Source: Turbatrix aceti
Lineage: Eukaryota > Nematoda > Chromadorea > Rhabditida > Panagrolaimidae
Assembly (NCBI GenBank): GCA_963969345.1
Contig: OZ017766.1
Location: 10,168,001-10,232,000, forward strand
Length of the DNA stretch: 64,000 bases
Direction of reading: 5' to 3'
Shown here piece by piece: positions 22,829-35,604 of the stretch. Position 1 is the first letter of the stretch, and every line of letters begins with the position of its first letter. The translations under genes and the position numbers were made by a program. The notes beneath the pieces are model-generated. The model was given only the letters and a program-made list of their open reading frames with translations. It made no database searches and was not told the origin of the DNA.

Positions 22829-23968
22829 ATGAAGGTAATGCCAAATTGTTCGTACAACGCGGCTTATCAAAGTATACTTTTACAAAACTCAAGTATAAAA
22901 TTGTACGATTCGATAGAATATAAAACACGTCACCTTTTTGCGATTGAAACTCTTTTTATAACAATTTTTTCGACACTTATTTTTGCTTCTGTGATTCGTT
23001 TGCATCGCGATTCTGAAACACGTAAATCTGAAAGTGCTTTCTCATTCTGCACTCTGTTGCTTCAGCTATCAGTTCTTAACCTGGGAGGATTAATTTATCA
23101 AAATTATGTTATTCTTAGAAATTTTTATTCCAACTTAGAAACTGATAACTATATGCCGACACATCTCGTAAGGACCATCGACATGTTGCAATCAGGTTAC
23201 TTGGTTATTTTGAGCGTACAAAGATTGTGTTTTCTATCTTTGTCTCCAAAAACCTTTTACACGTATTTTTCGACAGGTAAATCTCTTTTATACAATGGTT
23301 TGTTGTTGTTTATTGCAATGTTGTACGCGTGTGAAAAGTTATTTGTATACCCAGACATAATAGTTTGGGAAATAAATTTGTATTATTATATTAATGAGGT
23401 TACTGATACGGTAGGAAAATTACCCTGAATTTTTAAACATAAAAAAGAACATTTGTTTTAGATTTATTATTTTGGTTCAGATTATGTTTATCTATTTTGC
23501 CTGTTCTGTTACGCTCTTTTGTATTTGGTTGTCCGATTTGATATCAAGTACCGTATATGTCGACTGATTTTTAAACGAACGTTTACTGTGGAACCAAACT
23601 ACGTGAAATCAACTGCAGCAAAATATGATTTACTTATCATCGGCCAAGGAGTGCTGTTAATTGTATTTTACTTCATGGACCGTAAAGTAGACAAAATGAT
23701 GGAAGATTTATTTATGTTGGTATTCTTTCGTCCGGATTTGAGTACCCTACCGTATGAAAGTTGTAGGCTGCTGGAATCAATTGAATTTTATAGGCGGTAA
23801 GAAATGTATAATTTTATATTTAAATAAGATTAAGATTACATAAATTTTAGATTTTTGAGTGTCATGAAGTATCTGTATCTTCCAATCAACATGGTATTCT
23901 TCAACCAAGCTGTTCGAAAACATTTTATAGAAATTTTGTTTATACAGACGAAGAAGGATGAAAAATGA
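22829..23968 (+). CDS. Nematode seven-transmembrane receptor
   Basis: Exons 22829-23410, 23462-23796 and 23851-23968 (phases 0 and 2) give 344 residues. The first ATG was chosen; a second lies 9 nt downstream. Hydrophobic segments include FITIFSTLIFASVIRL, FSFCTLLLQLSVLNLGGLIY, the MLQSGYLVILSVQRLCFLSL region, GLLLFIAMLYACEKLFV, YVYLFCLFCYALLYLVV, LLIIGQGVLLIVFYF and a last one at FLSVMKYLYLPINMVFF. It ends with a short charged tail. N-terminal N-x-S sites (NCS, NSS) fit an outside N-terminus. The layout is that of a nematode chemoreceptor, but I cannot assign it to a named family. Its truncated relative lies 2.8 kb upstream. Likely expressed in sensory neurons (inference). Confidence 0.75.
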
Positions 23969-24070
23969 TTTCTGCAGATCTAAAAAAAGAAATATCAAAT
24001 TCCGATCTCAGACTTCTTTATTTTTTTATTTTTTGTTGTTGTGGGATTTCAAATAAAAATAACATATTTA

Positions 24071-25365
24071 TTAATTCTTATTGCCGATAACAGTAGTTTC
24101 CTTTCTACCGTTGCTCAGTGTTGCAACGTGAAAAACCCCGGACTGTCTCGGAGCGACAAAAGACGATTGATATGGAGATTTGAACTGAATAATGGCGGTA
24201 AAAACCCGCCGATATGAAGTGACACATAGTATCGTAGACATTGTGTTGACCACCAAAGCCCAAGGATAGAGCATGAAACTCGCAGTTACAAAACCTGCAC
24301 GAGACTTTCCGGTCAGTGCAAAAAATATGGCAATCATGGCATCCGCTGCACAACAGCAAGGTACAACGCATTGACAAATTAGTCGGTATCCAAGTTGTAC
24401 TTGCACTTCTCTTGTTTTCTGTGAAAAGTGCGCCTGGGCACGTTTGAGATGCCGTCTGACCAATATCCAGGTGGCAATTACGACACTTCCAGTGATTGTA
24501 TTCTCGATGGTTAGATAAGTTACAAAAGTCAGCATTGAAGGTGAAGTTGTCGTTGTCCAGCAAAATTTGTTGTAAATAAGTTCCGGTTGATTGTTCCATG
24601 GAACAATGCTGGCCAAAATGTCACCTGCTGGGGTATGGGGCCTTACTGGGGTCATGGATCCGTAGTAGTAAACTACGACTACTGTACTCATACTGGCGAC
24701 AACCAGGTAAGTAAGGAGAAGAACTTTTGAGGACATCGTGGTGCCGTGCGTGATTTGAACGTATCTAAAGTACGCCTGAAGGGGTGTGGTAGTGAGAGAT
24801 ATGGCGTAAAAAGTTGTGTAAACGGATAAGAAGTAGCAGTTGGCATGGCCGCTGAAAGGATTCCAGGAAGTTGTAATGGCGCCGTATGCATAATTGTTGA
24901 CTATTTCTAATTGCTGAAAATGGGATAAATTATTGTGCTTTGTTTCAGAAAAAATGAATGAACAAGGGCTTATTTAATTCTAGAAAGCAATCAAAGGATT
25001 GTCATGTAAGGTCAACAATAATTATCACAAAGTGGAGACAAAAAAGCAATCTCTTTTGTTATCTGTTTATGCACAAAATCAGAAAAACTTACTGTTTGTA
25101 CTCCAAAATAGACAATAGCAACTACGGTATCCAGAATAACACCCCATAAAAGTAGTTTGCTATACGGTTTCATGGATACGGTAGTACGACTGGCAATAAG
25201 CCATATCAGAAATGGATTGAAGATTGCAGTGAAGGCAAAAGCAACGCAATTTGAAGCCTTGTAAATGTACAGTATATTTGTGATATCAGACAGCGCGGGG
25301 TCAACCGATGACAAAGTTGTCGACGACATCAAAGTGCTCGTACTCGTCGTAGTAGAATGATTCAT
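24071..25365 (-). CDS. Nematode seven-transmembrane chemoreceptor, copy 1
   Basis: Exons 25365-25093 and 24913-24071 (phase 0) give 371 residues. Seven hydrophobic segments are visible, among them AFTAIFNPFLIWLIAS, LLLWGVILDTVVAIVYFGV, VLLLTYLVVASMSTVVVVYYY, LICQCVVPCCCAADAMIAIFF and SFMLYPWALVVNTMSTILCV, with conserved short signatures SMKPYSK after TM1 and TSYRRVF after TM7. The N-terminus is Ser/Thr-rich. The architecture resembles Str/Srd-type chemoreceptors of Caenorhabditis; the exact family is uncertain. It is a tandem paralogue of the genes at 27167 and 32483, on the same strand with the same single intron. Exon 1 is nearly identical to copy 2 while exon 2 differs in patches. Confidence 0.8.
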
Positions 25366-27166
25366 GTTGGAATGCTAAAAATTTATAAGTTTTTAATTAA
25401 GTAAATTAAAAAAACGCTTCGGTGCATTTTTGTTTCATAAAATGGAATAAAAATTTGATAATACTCAACATTAAAACACAAGGCACAGTTTTTAAAAGAT
25501 GTGAGGAACTATAAAATTGTTTTATAATGTATATTTATGCGCACTTCTAGGCTACATTTGTTTAAGTGCAATGCTTTGATAAATCCAACTTATGTACCCC
25601 CACTATTTAGTATTTTCAAACAACAAATAATTGTGGGAAAATCTCATGTCAGACACAAATACCGCCTTTTATAAAACAAAATGTACTTTGGGAATCTTGA
25701 ATGTAGTGTGTTACACACTGTATGTACATATGTACATAGTTCATTGTTCAAACAAATAACTTTCAAAATATAAATTGTAAGTAGGTAAAAAATTTCAATA
25801 ATGAATTAAAGGGTGTCTAAATTTTGAGGTTTGCGCTTGTCAAGACTTTATAAACCCTCGTAACATTTTTTTCTCAATCAAAAATTTTTAAAACATGATT
25901 AATTAACCTAAATAATCACTAAAAAGAGCAAAATATTTTAATATTGCTTAAAGCACTCAGAAAAGATACACATATAATTATCAAATATGGAAATCTTAAA
26001 ATTACTTCCTCTTTTAAGGGAAATCATTGTTGACTACATACATACGAAATGTCTAACAACAACACAATGGCCAGTCAAAGATTATTTTTACATAAACATA
26101 AGATACACCACCTACAGATAAAAAAATGTCTCAACGGCCACACAATATACATCAGAAAACTTCTATTGTTGAAAGAAAAAGTATAATGGATACAATATTA
26201 TTTGGAAGTGAATGAAACTTATATGTTGATACAATATACATACAAAAGAACGGCACCCCATAAATGACAACGGATAAATATATTTCTCATATCTTTTATG
26301 TAACAAAGTGTTGTTCAAGCAACTAAAGATTATATTGTACCATAACTGTGGCCTTGATGTGTTACAGTATATGTTTGTAGCAATTTATGATTTTACGCTA
26401 CATGACATAAAATTGAGTAATTTACGAAAACCGTACTTGTTGATAAACCTTTGTCCTACTAATCACGTCATCCAATTACCGTGGTATTCAGAATGCAAAG
26501 TCACAAATTTTATTTTAGATTATAACATTGTTTTTAACATACATATATTTATCATTTTTGTACAGATATAATTCTTGATCATGGACGTGATGTTGTGAGT
26601 AGAAAAACATACATACACTTGTTTGGTACAATTGTAAATGATGTTAAAGATACCCGTTAAGCTTTCAACAAAAGCAATTTTGGTCTCATAAATTTTTAGA
26701 GTTTTATATGTAAATTATCAGGATTTCAGAACATAGGAACCCCCCCCCCTTCAAGCATTTAGGCACGCCTAAATGCTTGAATACTTTTGTTGCTTTATTA
26801 GAGCAGAATCCACGCGCGCACCTGCCAGTCAAATGCTTACAACACGATACATAATTATCTACATACATTGTTGGCATTAATGTTTATGTTATTAAAGCTA
26901 CACAACTTTTGTAGCCGCTTAAGCCCATAATTACACTCATTGCATAAAAAGTACCGTATTCGAATATTCTAAATTCCGAATATGAGAAACGGCATATACA
27001 GTCCAATGATATATACATACAATGTCGGGCATAAATCTCGTAAAAATTCGGAGAAAAATACTATGGGGATTTTTAATTATATATTATAAATAACAAAAAA
27101 CGACAATCTCATGTTAACAATGTACAACATTTATTAATTTATCAAACAACCAGCAAAAAAAATAAT
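25366..27166. other. A/T-rich intergenic region between receptor copies
   Basis: No supported gene. Contains many TACATA/TATGTA words and a perfect inverted repeat at 26750-26781. The 87-codon open frame at 26308-26571 is pure A/T-rich sequence with no motif. Confidence 0.6.
26750..26781. repeat. Perfect 15 bp inverted repeat
   Basis: TTCAAGCATTTAGGC, a 2 nt spacer AC, then GCCTAAATGCTTGAA, directly after a poly-C run. It contains TTTAGGC and its complement, which resemble one nematode telomere unit (TTAGGC), but only a single unit per arm. Confidence 0.8.
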
Positions 27167-28978
27167 TTACGATTTCACAATGCCAGTAGCAGTAACAGTA
27201 GTTCCTATTCTTCCGTTACTTATCGTCGAGATTTGGAAAACTCCCGACTGTCTTGGAGCGACAAAAGACGATTGATATGGGGATTTGAACTGAATAATAG
27301 CGGCAAAAACCCGCCGATAGGAAGTGACACATAGTATCGTAGACATTGTGTTGACCACCAAAGCCCAAGGATAGAGCATGAAACTCGCAGTTACGATACC
27401 TGCTCTGGACTGTCCAGTAAATGTCAGAAAAATAGCAATCATAGCATCTGCGGCGCAGCAGCAAGGCACAATGCACTGACAAATCAGACGGTATCCAAGC
27501 TGCATTTGTACTTCCCTTGTTTTTTGTGAAAAGTGTGTCTGGGCACGTTTAAGATGCCGTCTGACCCAAATCCAGGTGGCAATAACAATAAATCCTGCCA
27601 TTGTGTTTTCAATTGTCAGAAAACCAACAAAAGTTAATGACGGATAAGAAAATATTGATGCTGAACAAAATTTGTTGTAGATTAGTTCGGGTTGGGTGTT
27701 CCAGGGGATAACACTTTCCAGAATCTCGTCGGCATGCGTGTGAAGCCGAACTGGTTTCATGGATCCGTAGAAGAAAATTACGACGGCAGAGCTTGTAACA
27801 GCAGCTAGGAGGTAAATAAGGAAAAGAACTCTGGATGGCATTGTCGTGCCTTGCGTGATTTGAACGTATCTGAAATACGCCTGGAGGGGTGTCGTAGTGA
27901 GAGATATGGCGTAAAAAGTTGTGTAGACAGATAGAAAGTAGCAGTTGGCATGTCCGCTGAAGGGATTCCAGGGAGTGGTAATGGCGCCGAAGACACGGTC
28001 GTTAATCACTTCTAATTGCTGAAAGCGGAATTGCTACAATGAGTTTGGCACAAGTGATACATAAAATAATCTGTTTGCTGTTTGTTCGTGTTTGTTTGTG
28101 ATTTTTTTTTGGTTACCTATTTCCTATTAACTATTTCCTGTAAAAACTTTTGCATCGAAACTTTATTCGCAAAGAAATTTTTTAGCCCGGGTGGTAAATT
28201 CAAAAATAAATTGGTCCGGGTGGTAAATTTTACACCAGTAAATTTGACGATTTTTTCGCAAATTAGCTTGATAAATTCTACCGCCTGTACTAAATAGCCT
28301 TTTTTTTTGTCGCGATTTAAAAATGGGTTTTTTGGTTACTGTAACTATTTCCGGTATATATAAAAAGTGTTGCGTTAACCGACCGACGCTGCGCTGTAGT
28401 CTGACCGATACAACCCAATTAATCAAGATCAGTACAGCGGAGGATATCGAGCAGATATGAATTTTCCCCGCCATGAACACCAAACACCCCAACCGACCGA
28501 ATATCAGGGATACGGGTCAGACCGTTTTTTAGATGGCACAACTAACGGTTAAAGACAGTTCAGCTGGACTCTCTTCAGCTGTCTCTGATCTTTTTCTGCA
28601 CTTGTGTGCAATCAAAAGCTTACCGTAATTATCACAAAATGGAAACAAAAGCAACACATTCGCAAAATTCTTTTTGTCATCTTTTTTTGGAAGAAAAAAA
28701 CTTACAGTTTGTACTCCAAAATAGACAATAGCAACTACGGTATCCAGAATAACACCCCATAAAAGTAGCTTGCTATACGGTTTCATGGATACGGTAGTAC
28801 GACTGACAATAAGCCATATCAGAAATGGATTGAAGATTGCAGTGAAGGCAAAAGCAACGCAATTTGAAGCCTTGTAAATGTACAGTATATTTGTGATATC
28901 AGACAGCGCGGGGTCAACCGATGACAAAGTTGTCGACGACATCAAAGTGCTCGTACTCGTCGTAGTAGTATGATTCAT
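27167..28978 (-). CDS. Nematode seven-transmembrane chemoreceptor, copy 2
   Basis: Exons 28978-28706 and 28018-27167 (phase 0) give 374 residues. Same topology and signatures as copy 1: NPFLIWLIVSRTTVSMKPYS, CQCIVPCCCAADAMIAIF, TSYRRVFAAIIQFKSPYQSS. The 91-residue exon 1 product differs from copy 1 at only two positions, whereas residues around the third extracellular region are clearly divergent, a mosaic pattern. The intron is 687 bp against 179 bp in copy 1, owing to an inserted segment at about 28050-28560. Expected to be a sensory-neuron membrane receptor for environmental or pheromone cues (family knowledge); the ligand is unknown. Confidence 0.8.
28050..28560. other. Inserted segment in the copy 2 receptor intron
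   Basis: About 500 bp absent from the corresponding intron of copy 1. It contains a direct repeat (CCGGGTGGTAAATT at about 28188 and 28217), a TATATAAAA box at about 28356 followed by a G/C-richer stretch, and no long frame. Possibly a solo long terminal repeat or other transposon remnant; I could not find clear ends. Confidence 0.4.
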
Positions 28979-30712
28979 GTTGGAATGCTAAAAATTATTT
29001 AATAAGAAAATGCGTGAAAACAAACGATGAGAAACGCATTGATGCGTACATGTTGTAAATACATCAAAGAACATAAATTATACACATATATATTTATGTA
29101 TTGCAATTCACAAGTTGTGAATGATAAGTTAACAGAAAAAAAACTTGGAATTTCTTAAAACAAAGATAACATGTAATAAAAATATGCGCATTATCGAACA
29201 CTCATGACACAAAAATAAGAGAGTTCACGGTAAAGGTGACCGTAAATTACTATGTATAATCAGGGGCATGCAAGTAAATATTACGCATTTTTTCCAACAT
29301 GTAATAAATTTAATTGCATATATATGAATCTTATTGACTAATAAATCTTGAAGAAAAAATTTTTTAGGTTTTTAGGTTTTTGGGAATAATAACAAATACA
29401 ATATAATGTTGTCGTTGAGGAACAATGTAGACTCAAACCGTGATATTACATACAAACATCACAAATTCATAAAAACCAACAACAAATTAAGTGAAAGAAT
29501 GAACGCTCTAAAATGCAATTTAAAATTATTAAATTATTCCATCTTGTCAACATAATTTTTATACACTTTATTAACTTTTAGAGGTTAAAAGTTGTAGTAG
29601 TGTCGGCTTTCATGTCCCTACATACATATGTACTCTTATATACACCAATGTAAGCAGAAAACTATTGTCTTTATTATTATACTTTAGGGCATTCAACGAC
29701 TTGTACAAGCTAATAGACTGTCACGTGCACAATACTGACAGTATCACCTGAAAAGGGGTACTAAGTCAAAAAAGCATCGTTAAGTACATACTTATAACAA
29801 TTTTTGTCTGTTATGCAGCCTTTTTTTCGAGATAACAAGTTTTTAGAAAACAACAAAGTACAGTACCTTTTTTTTTGAGTTTTATTTTTTTCAAAAGTCG
29901 AAAACATAAACAACAATACGTATTATGTACATCAAAACCAAAGAATTACCGATATTGTTAAAAAAATGTTCAAAGACAGAAAACAAGTCTGCCGACATTT
30001 ATATATAAACAGTCTCATAACTTTTCCCAATAAGTCACAAATGGCCACCCTACGCCACTATCCCACGGTGTACGACAGGTACAACAAGCTGCAAAATAAA
30101 TGTACATAAAAACACTTTGTGCTAAAAAAACAGGGTAAATAGAAAAATTATTGGCGCTTATCCAAATTCAAATTGAACTTTTGCTACGTGCCCTAGAAGG
30201 TCAAAAAACTTGATCCTACTCAAGCAGAAGAAGGACGTCAGTCATTAAAGAATTAGGAGCAACAAAACACACGAACGTGCACAATTCAATGCACAACACA
30301 TTTTTACGTTATTATTTATAATTGCATTACGGTAGGTGTGTACATCATTAGTACAACATTATTCTTGACGTATGTTTGTTTTTTTACGACTTTTACGATA
30401 ATTACAAAAAACAAGGTACCACATATACCCCAAGACATTGATATTTACATAGCACTCACCCAATTGGCAGCATCAAAAAAATTATTTATTGTAAAAATCA
30501 GAAAACTTTGGTGCTTTTTTTTTATTCATTAAAAATTTTCTTTTAATTCGTCTTTAAAATTTAAACGCCTTTAACTTCTGTTTTTGTTACTTCGGATTTT
30601 GCGAGTAACAACTTTTGTCACTGTTTTGTTACTTTCGGTGCAAATGAATATCGCCAAAAATTTATTTTCTATATTTCTTCATCAAAAATTTAATAATGCA
30701 GAGATTGTTCGT
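28979..30712. other. A/T-rich intergenic region
   Basis: No supported gene. Contains TATA-type microsatellite words (ATATATAT, TACATACATA) and, at 30585-30650, a short piece of R43 (GCGAGTAACAACTTTTGTC), the only clear R43 copy within the receptor cluster. Confidence 0.6.
30585..30650. repeat. Short R43 fragment
   Basis: One and a half R43 units in TATTTTGTTAC orientation (TTGTTACTTCGGATTTTGCG, then GTAACAACTTTTGTCACTG). Confidence 0.75.
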
Positions 30713-32022
30713 TCATGCAACAACCCTAGCAGATTGGTGCTTATGAAAAGCGTTGACGTTGTTATTTGACATTGGATTGACTGTGCTGCTGTTTTTGAGG
30801 TATATTGTGACGCCAAAAGGAATAAAATAATTTAAAATTTGTTTTCTCCACGTTCTTGATATCAGAAATGGAGTGTAGAGTCCAATAATGTACAACGACT
30901 GACAGAAGCCAGGTAAAATCATGGACATTACCAATGCAAAGTGGTATTGACTTGCGTAGGAACTGTTAAGCACAATACTACTCGATACCATAACTGCAAA
31001 TACGGTTGTCAAAAAAATAGTTTGGCAAAGCAAAGTGTTTTCTGCGTGTCGTTGTTTGTCTGATATCTCACGTTTTGAATCACCGCTATTGCACAATCGA
31101 CTTGACAGAGCAGTCGAGAGGCAAAGTGCAGAGGCAATTATTGTAGTTACAATATTTGACATTTTCAGCGCGTATGTGTAGAATGTGTCGGATGCATTGC
31201 ACCACGGATCGGGAGAAAGACCCCACTTGCATAGCCAGCGATCAAAACTGTAGGAATTCAGTATGAATGGATACATCATCATTAAAATTATGATTACGGT
31301 AGTATGTTTTTTATTCCAGAGTTTTTTGGCCCGGTGCCAGCAAATAAGTGCTAAAAAGAAAACGAAAGTTATATGCGTTCGCGGTTATTCGTGTTCGTTC
31401 GCGAACAGATTTTTCATAAATGTTTATGTCTGTGTTTGTTTCCGAAATTTTTCAAACAGAGAAAACAAACAAAAATTAATGTTACCCAATTTTACGTTTT
31501 TTTGACAAAATTTTGCATAAATTTGTTTTTCATCAATAAAAATAATTGTTCTCGAACATTCTTAAAGTTAAAAAAACCAACATACATACCAGTAAACCGA
31601 TGAGAAGCCAAAACCATATTCCAAATTCCCAAAAACCCTTTGTAATACCAAACTGAAGCTTTGTAGATAACATCTGTATCCTTGGAATTATGCACAAATC
31701 TGATAATACTTGTCAACTGGGATACCAAATATACAAAATTTCCAATAGCATAAATTATAAAAAACGATGATCTCATGTTGTTTTTATTTTTCAAAATACA
31801 ATAAACGATGAAAATTAGCAACGCGGTAACAAAAAAAGTATTTATACGTTCCAAAATTGTTAGATAATACAAACTATATTTGACTATGTTAAACTCTGTT
31901 GGTTCCAAATAAATGACTTCCTTGTACTGAGAAATTTTTGAGTCATAAGAAGTTGTGTTTTCATCTGAATTACTTGAAACCAGGTCGGAAGGGGAAATTG
32001 TGGTATTTGAAACGATATCCAT
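30713..32022 (-). CDS. Seven-transmembrane receptor, Srg/Srv-like
   Basis: Exons 32022-31590 and 31350-30713 (phase 1) give 356 residues. The joined frame reads SHRFTALICWHRAKKLWN at the splice, matching the N/HRF-TA...W pattern that follows TM3 in nematode Srg-superfamily receptors (Srg, Srv, Srx groups). The N-terminus is Ser/Thr/Asn-rich with glycosylation sites. Membrane segments include INTFFVTALLIFIVYCIL, SFFIIYAIGNFVYLVSQL, VIIILMMMYPFILNSY, IVTTIIASALCLSTAL, TIFLTTVFAVMVSSSIVL and ALVMSMILPGFCQSLYII. It is unrelated to the three paralogous receptors on either side and differs from the receptor at 22829, so the cluster mixes at least three families. Confidence 0.75.
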
Positions 32023-32482
32023 GTTGGCAGATTATGGATATACTCCGCGGAAAAAAATATGTATGTATATGTTTTGTAAGCCGAATACAAAAAATATGTA
32101 AACTAACTGCTTACTTTTCTACGCACCAGATGTATATAAATTCGTTAACGCATTTGTTATTTACTTTGTTTAAACTGCTGGTTGCAATGATTTAATTTGT
32201 GATTTCAAACTATACCAGTACCAATAATTTCATTTGGAATGTTACGTAATGGCTGCTTTTTGGTAGAAAACAACAAAAAAAAGATCGATACATTGGCGGT
32301 GAATGTGAAAGGTTCTTTGTATCTGATTAGACAGATACATATAGTACTTTGTAATTGCATGTTTAGCAACATGTATATCATTCCGCATTTTTCATCATGT
32401 TAGCAATCATTTTCAAAACAGGTTTCATTCGAATCAGTTAACTTAAGTTTACAAAACATTTTAGGATTCGCATCCAAATTGT

Positions 32483-33601
32483 TTATTTATAGACAACAAA
32501 AGATTTTCTTTTGTTTTGCAGTGTCACAGAATACGGTATGGAGCGTTCAGGTTCCACAAACGACGACTGATACGGTGGTCTAAACATCAGCATGCACGTC
32601 AGTACCCTTCGATAGGACGTTACACAGAATATGGTAGACAGTGTATTGACGACCAAGGTCCAGGGATAGAGGACAAAACTCGCGGTGATTATGCCAATTT
32701 TTGAGTATCCATTGACGAGCAGGAAAATGACGATAAATACATCCACGGCACAGAGGCAGGGAACTACGCACTGAACAATCAGACGGCATCCAAGCTGATT
32801 TTGGAGTCGGGCAGTTTTCTGAGAAAAGTGAAGTTTAGCTCTTTTCAAGTGATTGCTGATCATGAACCCGGTGATGAGCACGGCGCATCCAGCAAGGCTA
32901 CTTTCTACAGTAACCAGCGCCAGAAACATCAGCGCCGAAGAATCGGTTTTTTTGGTGACACAAAACTTATCATAATTTTTTGTTGGGGTATTCCATGGGA
33001 TTACGGTAGATAAGAGGGCATCTTCAGGTGAATGAGGTGAAACTGTCGTCATGGATCCATAAAAATGAACTACGACTACCGTACACAAAAGTGCCATTGC
33101 CAGGTAAATAGTAAATATTATCCGGGAAGATATCCGAGATCCATGAACAATTTGCATGTATCGAAAGTACGCTTGGAGTGGTGTGGTTACGGTACCGATG
33201 AGGTAAAAAGTTGTATTGATGGACAGGTAAAGGCAGTTAGCGTAGCCGGTAAAGGGGTTCCAGATTGTGTCACCGGTTGCGATTACAGTATCGTTTATCA
33301 CTTCTATATGCTGCAAAAAAATTGTTGCATTTTATTAGAAACGTAAAAAAAATGGGAAACTCACAGATCGAATAATAAAAAAAGTACTCGCAGTTACAGT
33401 ATCCAAAATAGCACCACAGAGAAGTACCTTACCATACGGTTTCATGGTTACGGTAGTGCGACTGACAATCAGCCATATTAGAAGGGGATTAAAGATTACG
33501 GTAAAGCCAAAGGCTATGTAGTTAGAGTAATTGAAGAGGTTTAGAAATATATTTATGTCGGTTACGGTTGATGATGTGTAGTTTATTTTAGATGAGTTCA
33601 T
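32483..33601 (-). CDS. Nematode seven-transmembrane chemoreceptor, copy 3
   Basis: Exons 33601-33365 and 33310-32483 (phase 0) give 354 residues. A more distant paralogue of the genes at 24071 and 27167: same single intron position and phase, NPLLIWLIVSRTTVTMKPYG, HLKRAKLHFSQKT, VQCVVPCLCAVDVFIVIF and TSYRRVL are shared, but the N-terminus lacks the Ser/Thr-rich leader. No stop codons or frameshifts. Probable membrane chemoreceptor; ligand unknown. Confidence 0.8.
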
Positions 33602-34915
33602 TGTTGATAAATCTGAAAGTTTTTGACGCTACACATAAAAAAGGAAAAAGTTTTCGCACAAAAACCATTTTCGCTCCGAGAATCCGTCTAAAAGTGCACG
33701 CGGTCCTCCTACAACGAAAAATCTAATTTTCGCTTTGAGAACCCGTCGAAGCGCACGCAGGCAATTTTTTATCTCATACAAGATCGAAATGAGACATTTG
33801 AAGCCGCTTAAATATGTCAAGTGCCAGACAGGTAATACCTTACACTGAACACCATTTAGCGGACCAAAGAATGTGCTTCCTGTTTTTTTCTTTCTTTCAG
33901 AATGCCAAACAATAACAAATCCACTGTTAGGGTCCATTCCCGCGACAAAATGGTAAAAATTATGTAAGACCACAAATCGGTAAATACCTCAATGCTTGCT
34001 TTGAGTGAGAAAAAATAGTAGGATTAAATTACGCGCCTATATTTTTTTATGGATGAGATTATTTTAAGGAAGTAACTAAAAAAACAAAAACATAACGGGT
34101 AAAAAAAGCATTGAATAAAATTCATTTCATTAGAATTTTGTTATTTAATTTTTTTATGGCACTAGACACTGAATTAAAAAAAAAGTTAATTCGAATCAAA
34201 ATTTTGAAATTTAAAATTTTTGTATTTGTGTTTCAAATTTTTTTTCGACATTTTTTTCCGTATAACATAAAACGTTGCTCCATCAAAAATAATCGTTTTT
34301 TGCTATCCGTTACATGAATCGTTAACAAAATTTACTTGAACATCTCAAACTCAATTTTACTCTCTCCATCAACTTTTGTTAGATTTACCTGTAAGAATGC
34401 GAGCTTTGTTTGAGGTCATGCGTGCGGCATTCACAACTTCGACAATCGCGTCGAACTTTATCGCATGGAGTCTGGTATCCGCGGCACTATGTGTCTGCGC
34501 GGGGTGCGCGGCACCATGTGTCTGCGCGAAGCGCATGGCAAAAATATTTTGACCCAATCTACTATGCTACTATATGACCCAATCAATGGTTGTTGTATCT
34601 ACATATTGACTCCTCCCCCATTTATATGCCAATACGGCACGAAGTGCCATTTTTGACTTATAAGTCTTATAAACCAACAGGTGAATGGTCAAGACAGGCT
34701 CTGATGTGAGCAACGAATAAACCAGCTATACCAACTTTGTAGACACAAAAACAAACCTGTGTTGTTAAATAATATTGTATCATACATTATGGCATGTTCC
34801 GCGTGTTTCTGTATTACATACTACTGTTTTTGTTGATCCAAATTATTTTTTTTTTCAGGTTGACGTGAACACTTTTATTGTCAAAACACAAAACCAAAAC
34901 ACCTTACAGTAAAAA
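33602..34915. other. Intergenic region with no supported gene
   Basis: Frames at 33629-33973 and 34369-34557 have no recognised motif. The stretch at 33660-33760 contains an imperfect direct repeat (TTTTCGCTCCGAGAATCCGT / TTTTCGCTTTGAGAACCCGT), and 34480-34540 an imperfect tandem CGCGGCAC..ATGTGTCTGCGCG, both suggestive of repeat DNA. Confidence 0.5.
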
Positions 34916-35604
34916 ATGACACAACTAAATCTTCTGTCAGTTGCAATGGAGTTTATCTCTCTCGTATGTTTTTTTAACGCTGCTGGAATTTGTTTGTGAT
35001 TCGGGACTGTTTCAGACATTTGCCGTAATTCTGGGTACAATCACCCCCTTCAACAAATACACGGACGCTGGCATGCTTTACTTTTTGATTTTGATGGTTT
35101 TCACAGTCATCGTTAATGTCGGAAGCATATTTGTTCTCGTTGTCCCCGAGATCAGGGTCCCTATTGTGTCCGATAAGAACATTTTGTTCTGCTACCAATT
35201 ATTTGTAAGAATTTTTATATTTGGTTGCTTTTTTTTGCGAGAACAAAAAAAATATTACCCCATTTTGTTCTAATGCATGTATGTTTCAGAAACTTTTCAT
35301 CCACTCTCTTGTGGTTATTTTCTACATTTTTGCAGTCGCGATCGCCCAGACAAGGTACAGCGTGTACTCAAGGAACATCGGCCTGGTAAGACGGACATGA
35401 TTTGATTTTGATCTTGTTTTCACACAAAAGGAGATTTAGAATCTAACGGAGCTCGCTTTGCTGATCCAGTTCATAATCTGGCTCATCAGGCTGAAGATCA
35501 TATTGGAGGTGCAGCGCGAACAAGATGAAACACGTCCCCCGAATGCAGGTGGGCCAACCAATGTTGTGGTACAAAAAACGCCGCAGATTTTGAATGTGGA
35601 GTAA
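34916..35604 (+). CDS. Small four-transmembrane protein
   Basis: Four exons, 34916-34963, 35016-35204, 35290-35385 and 35440-35604, all joined in phase 0, give 165 residues. Four hydrophobic segments are visible: about residues 5-25 (LLSVAMEFISL joined to TFAVILGTI), LYFLILMVFTVIVNVGSIFV, LFIHSLVVIFYIFAVAI and LALLIQFIIWLIRLKIIL, followed by a short polar tail. The arrangement resembles small nematode tetraspan or MARVEL-like membrane proteins, but I do not recognise a family signature. Introns are 52-85 bp, which is typical of nematodes and short for this window. Confidence 0.6.

Noticed and set aside
26308..26571. 87-codon frame as a small membrane protein
   Set aside because: Hydrophobicity follows from A/T-rich codons; no homologue-like motif or splice signals.
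33629..33973. 114-codon minus-strand frame as a gene
   Set aside because: Overlaps an imperfect direct repeat and has no recognisable domain or exon partner.
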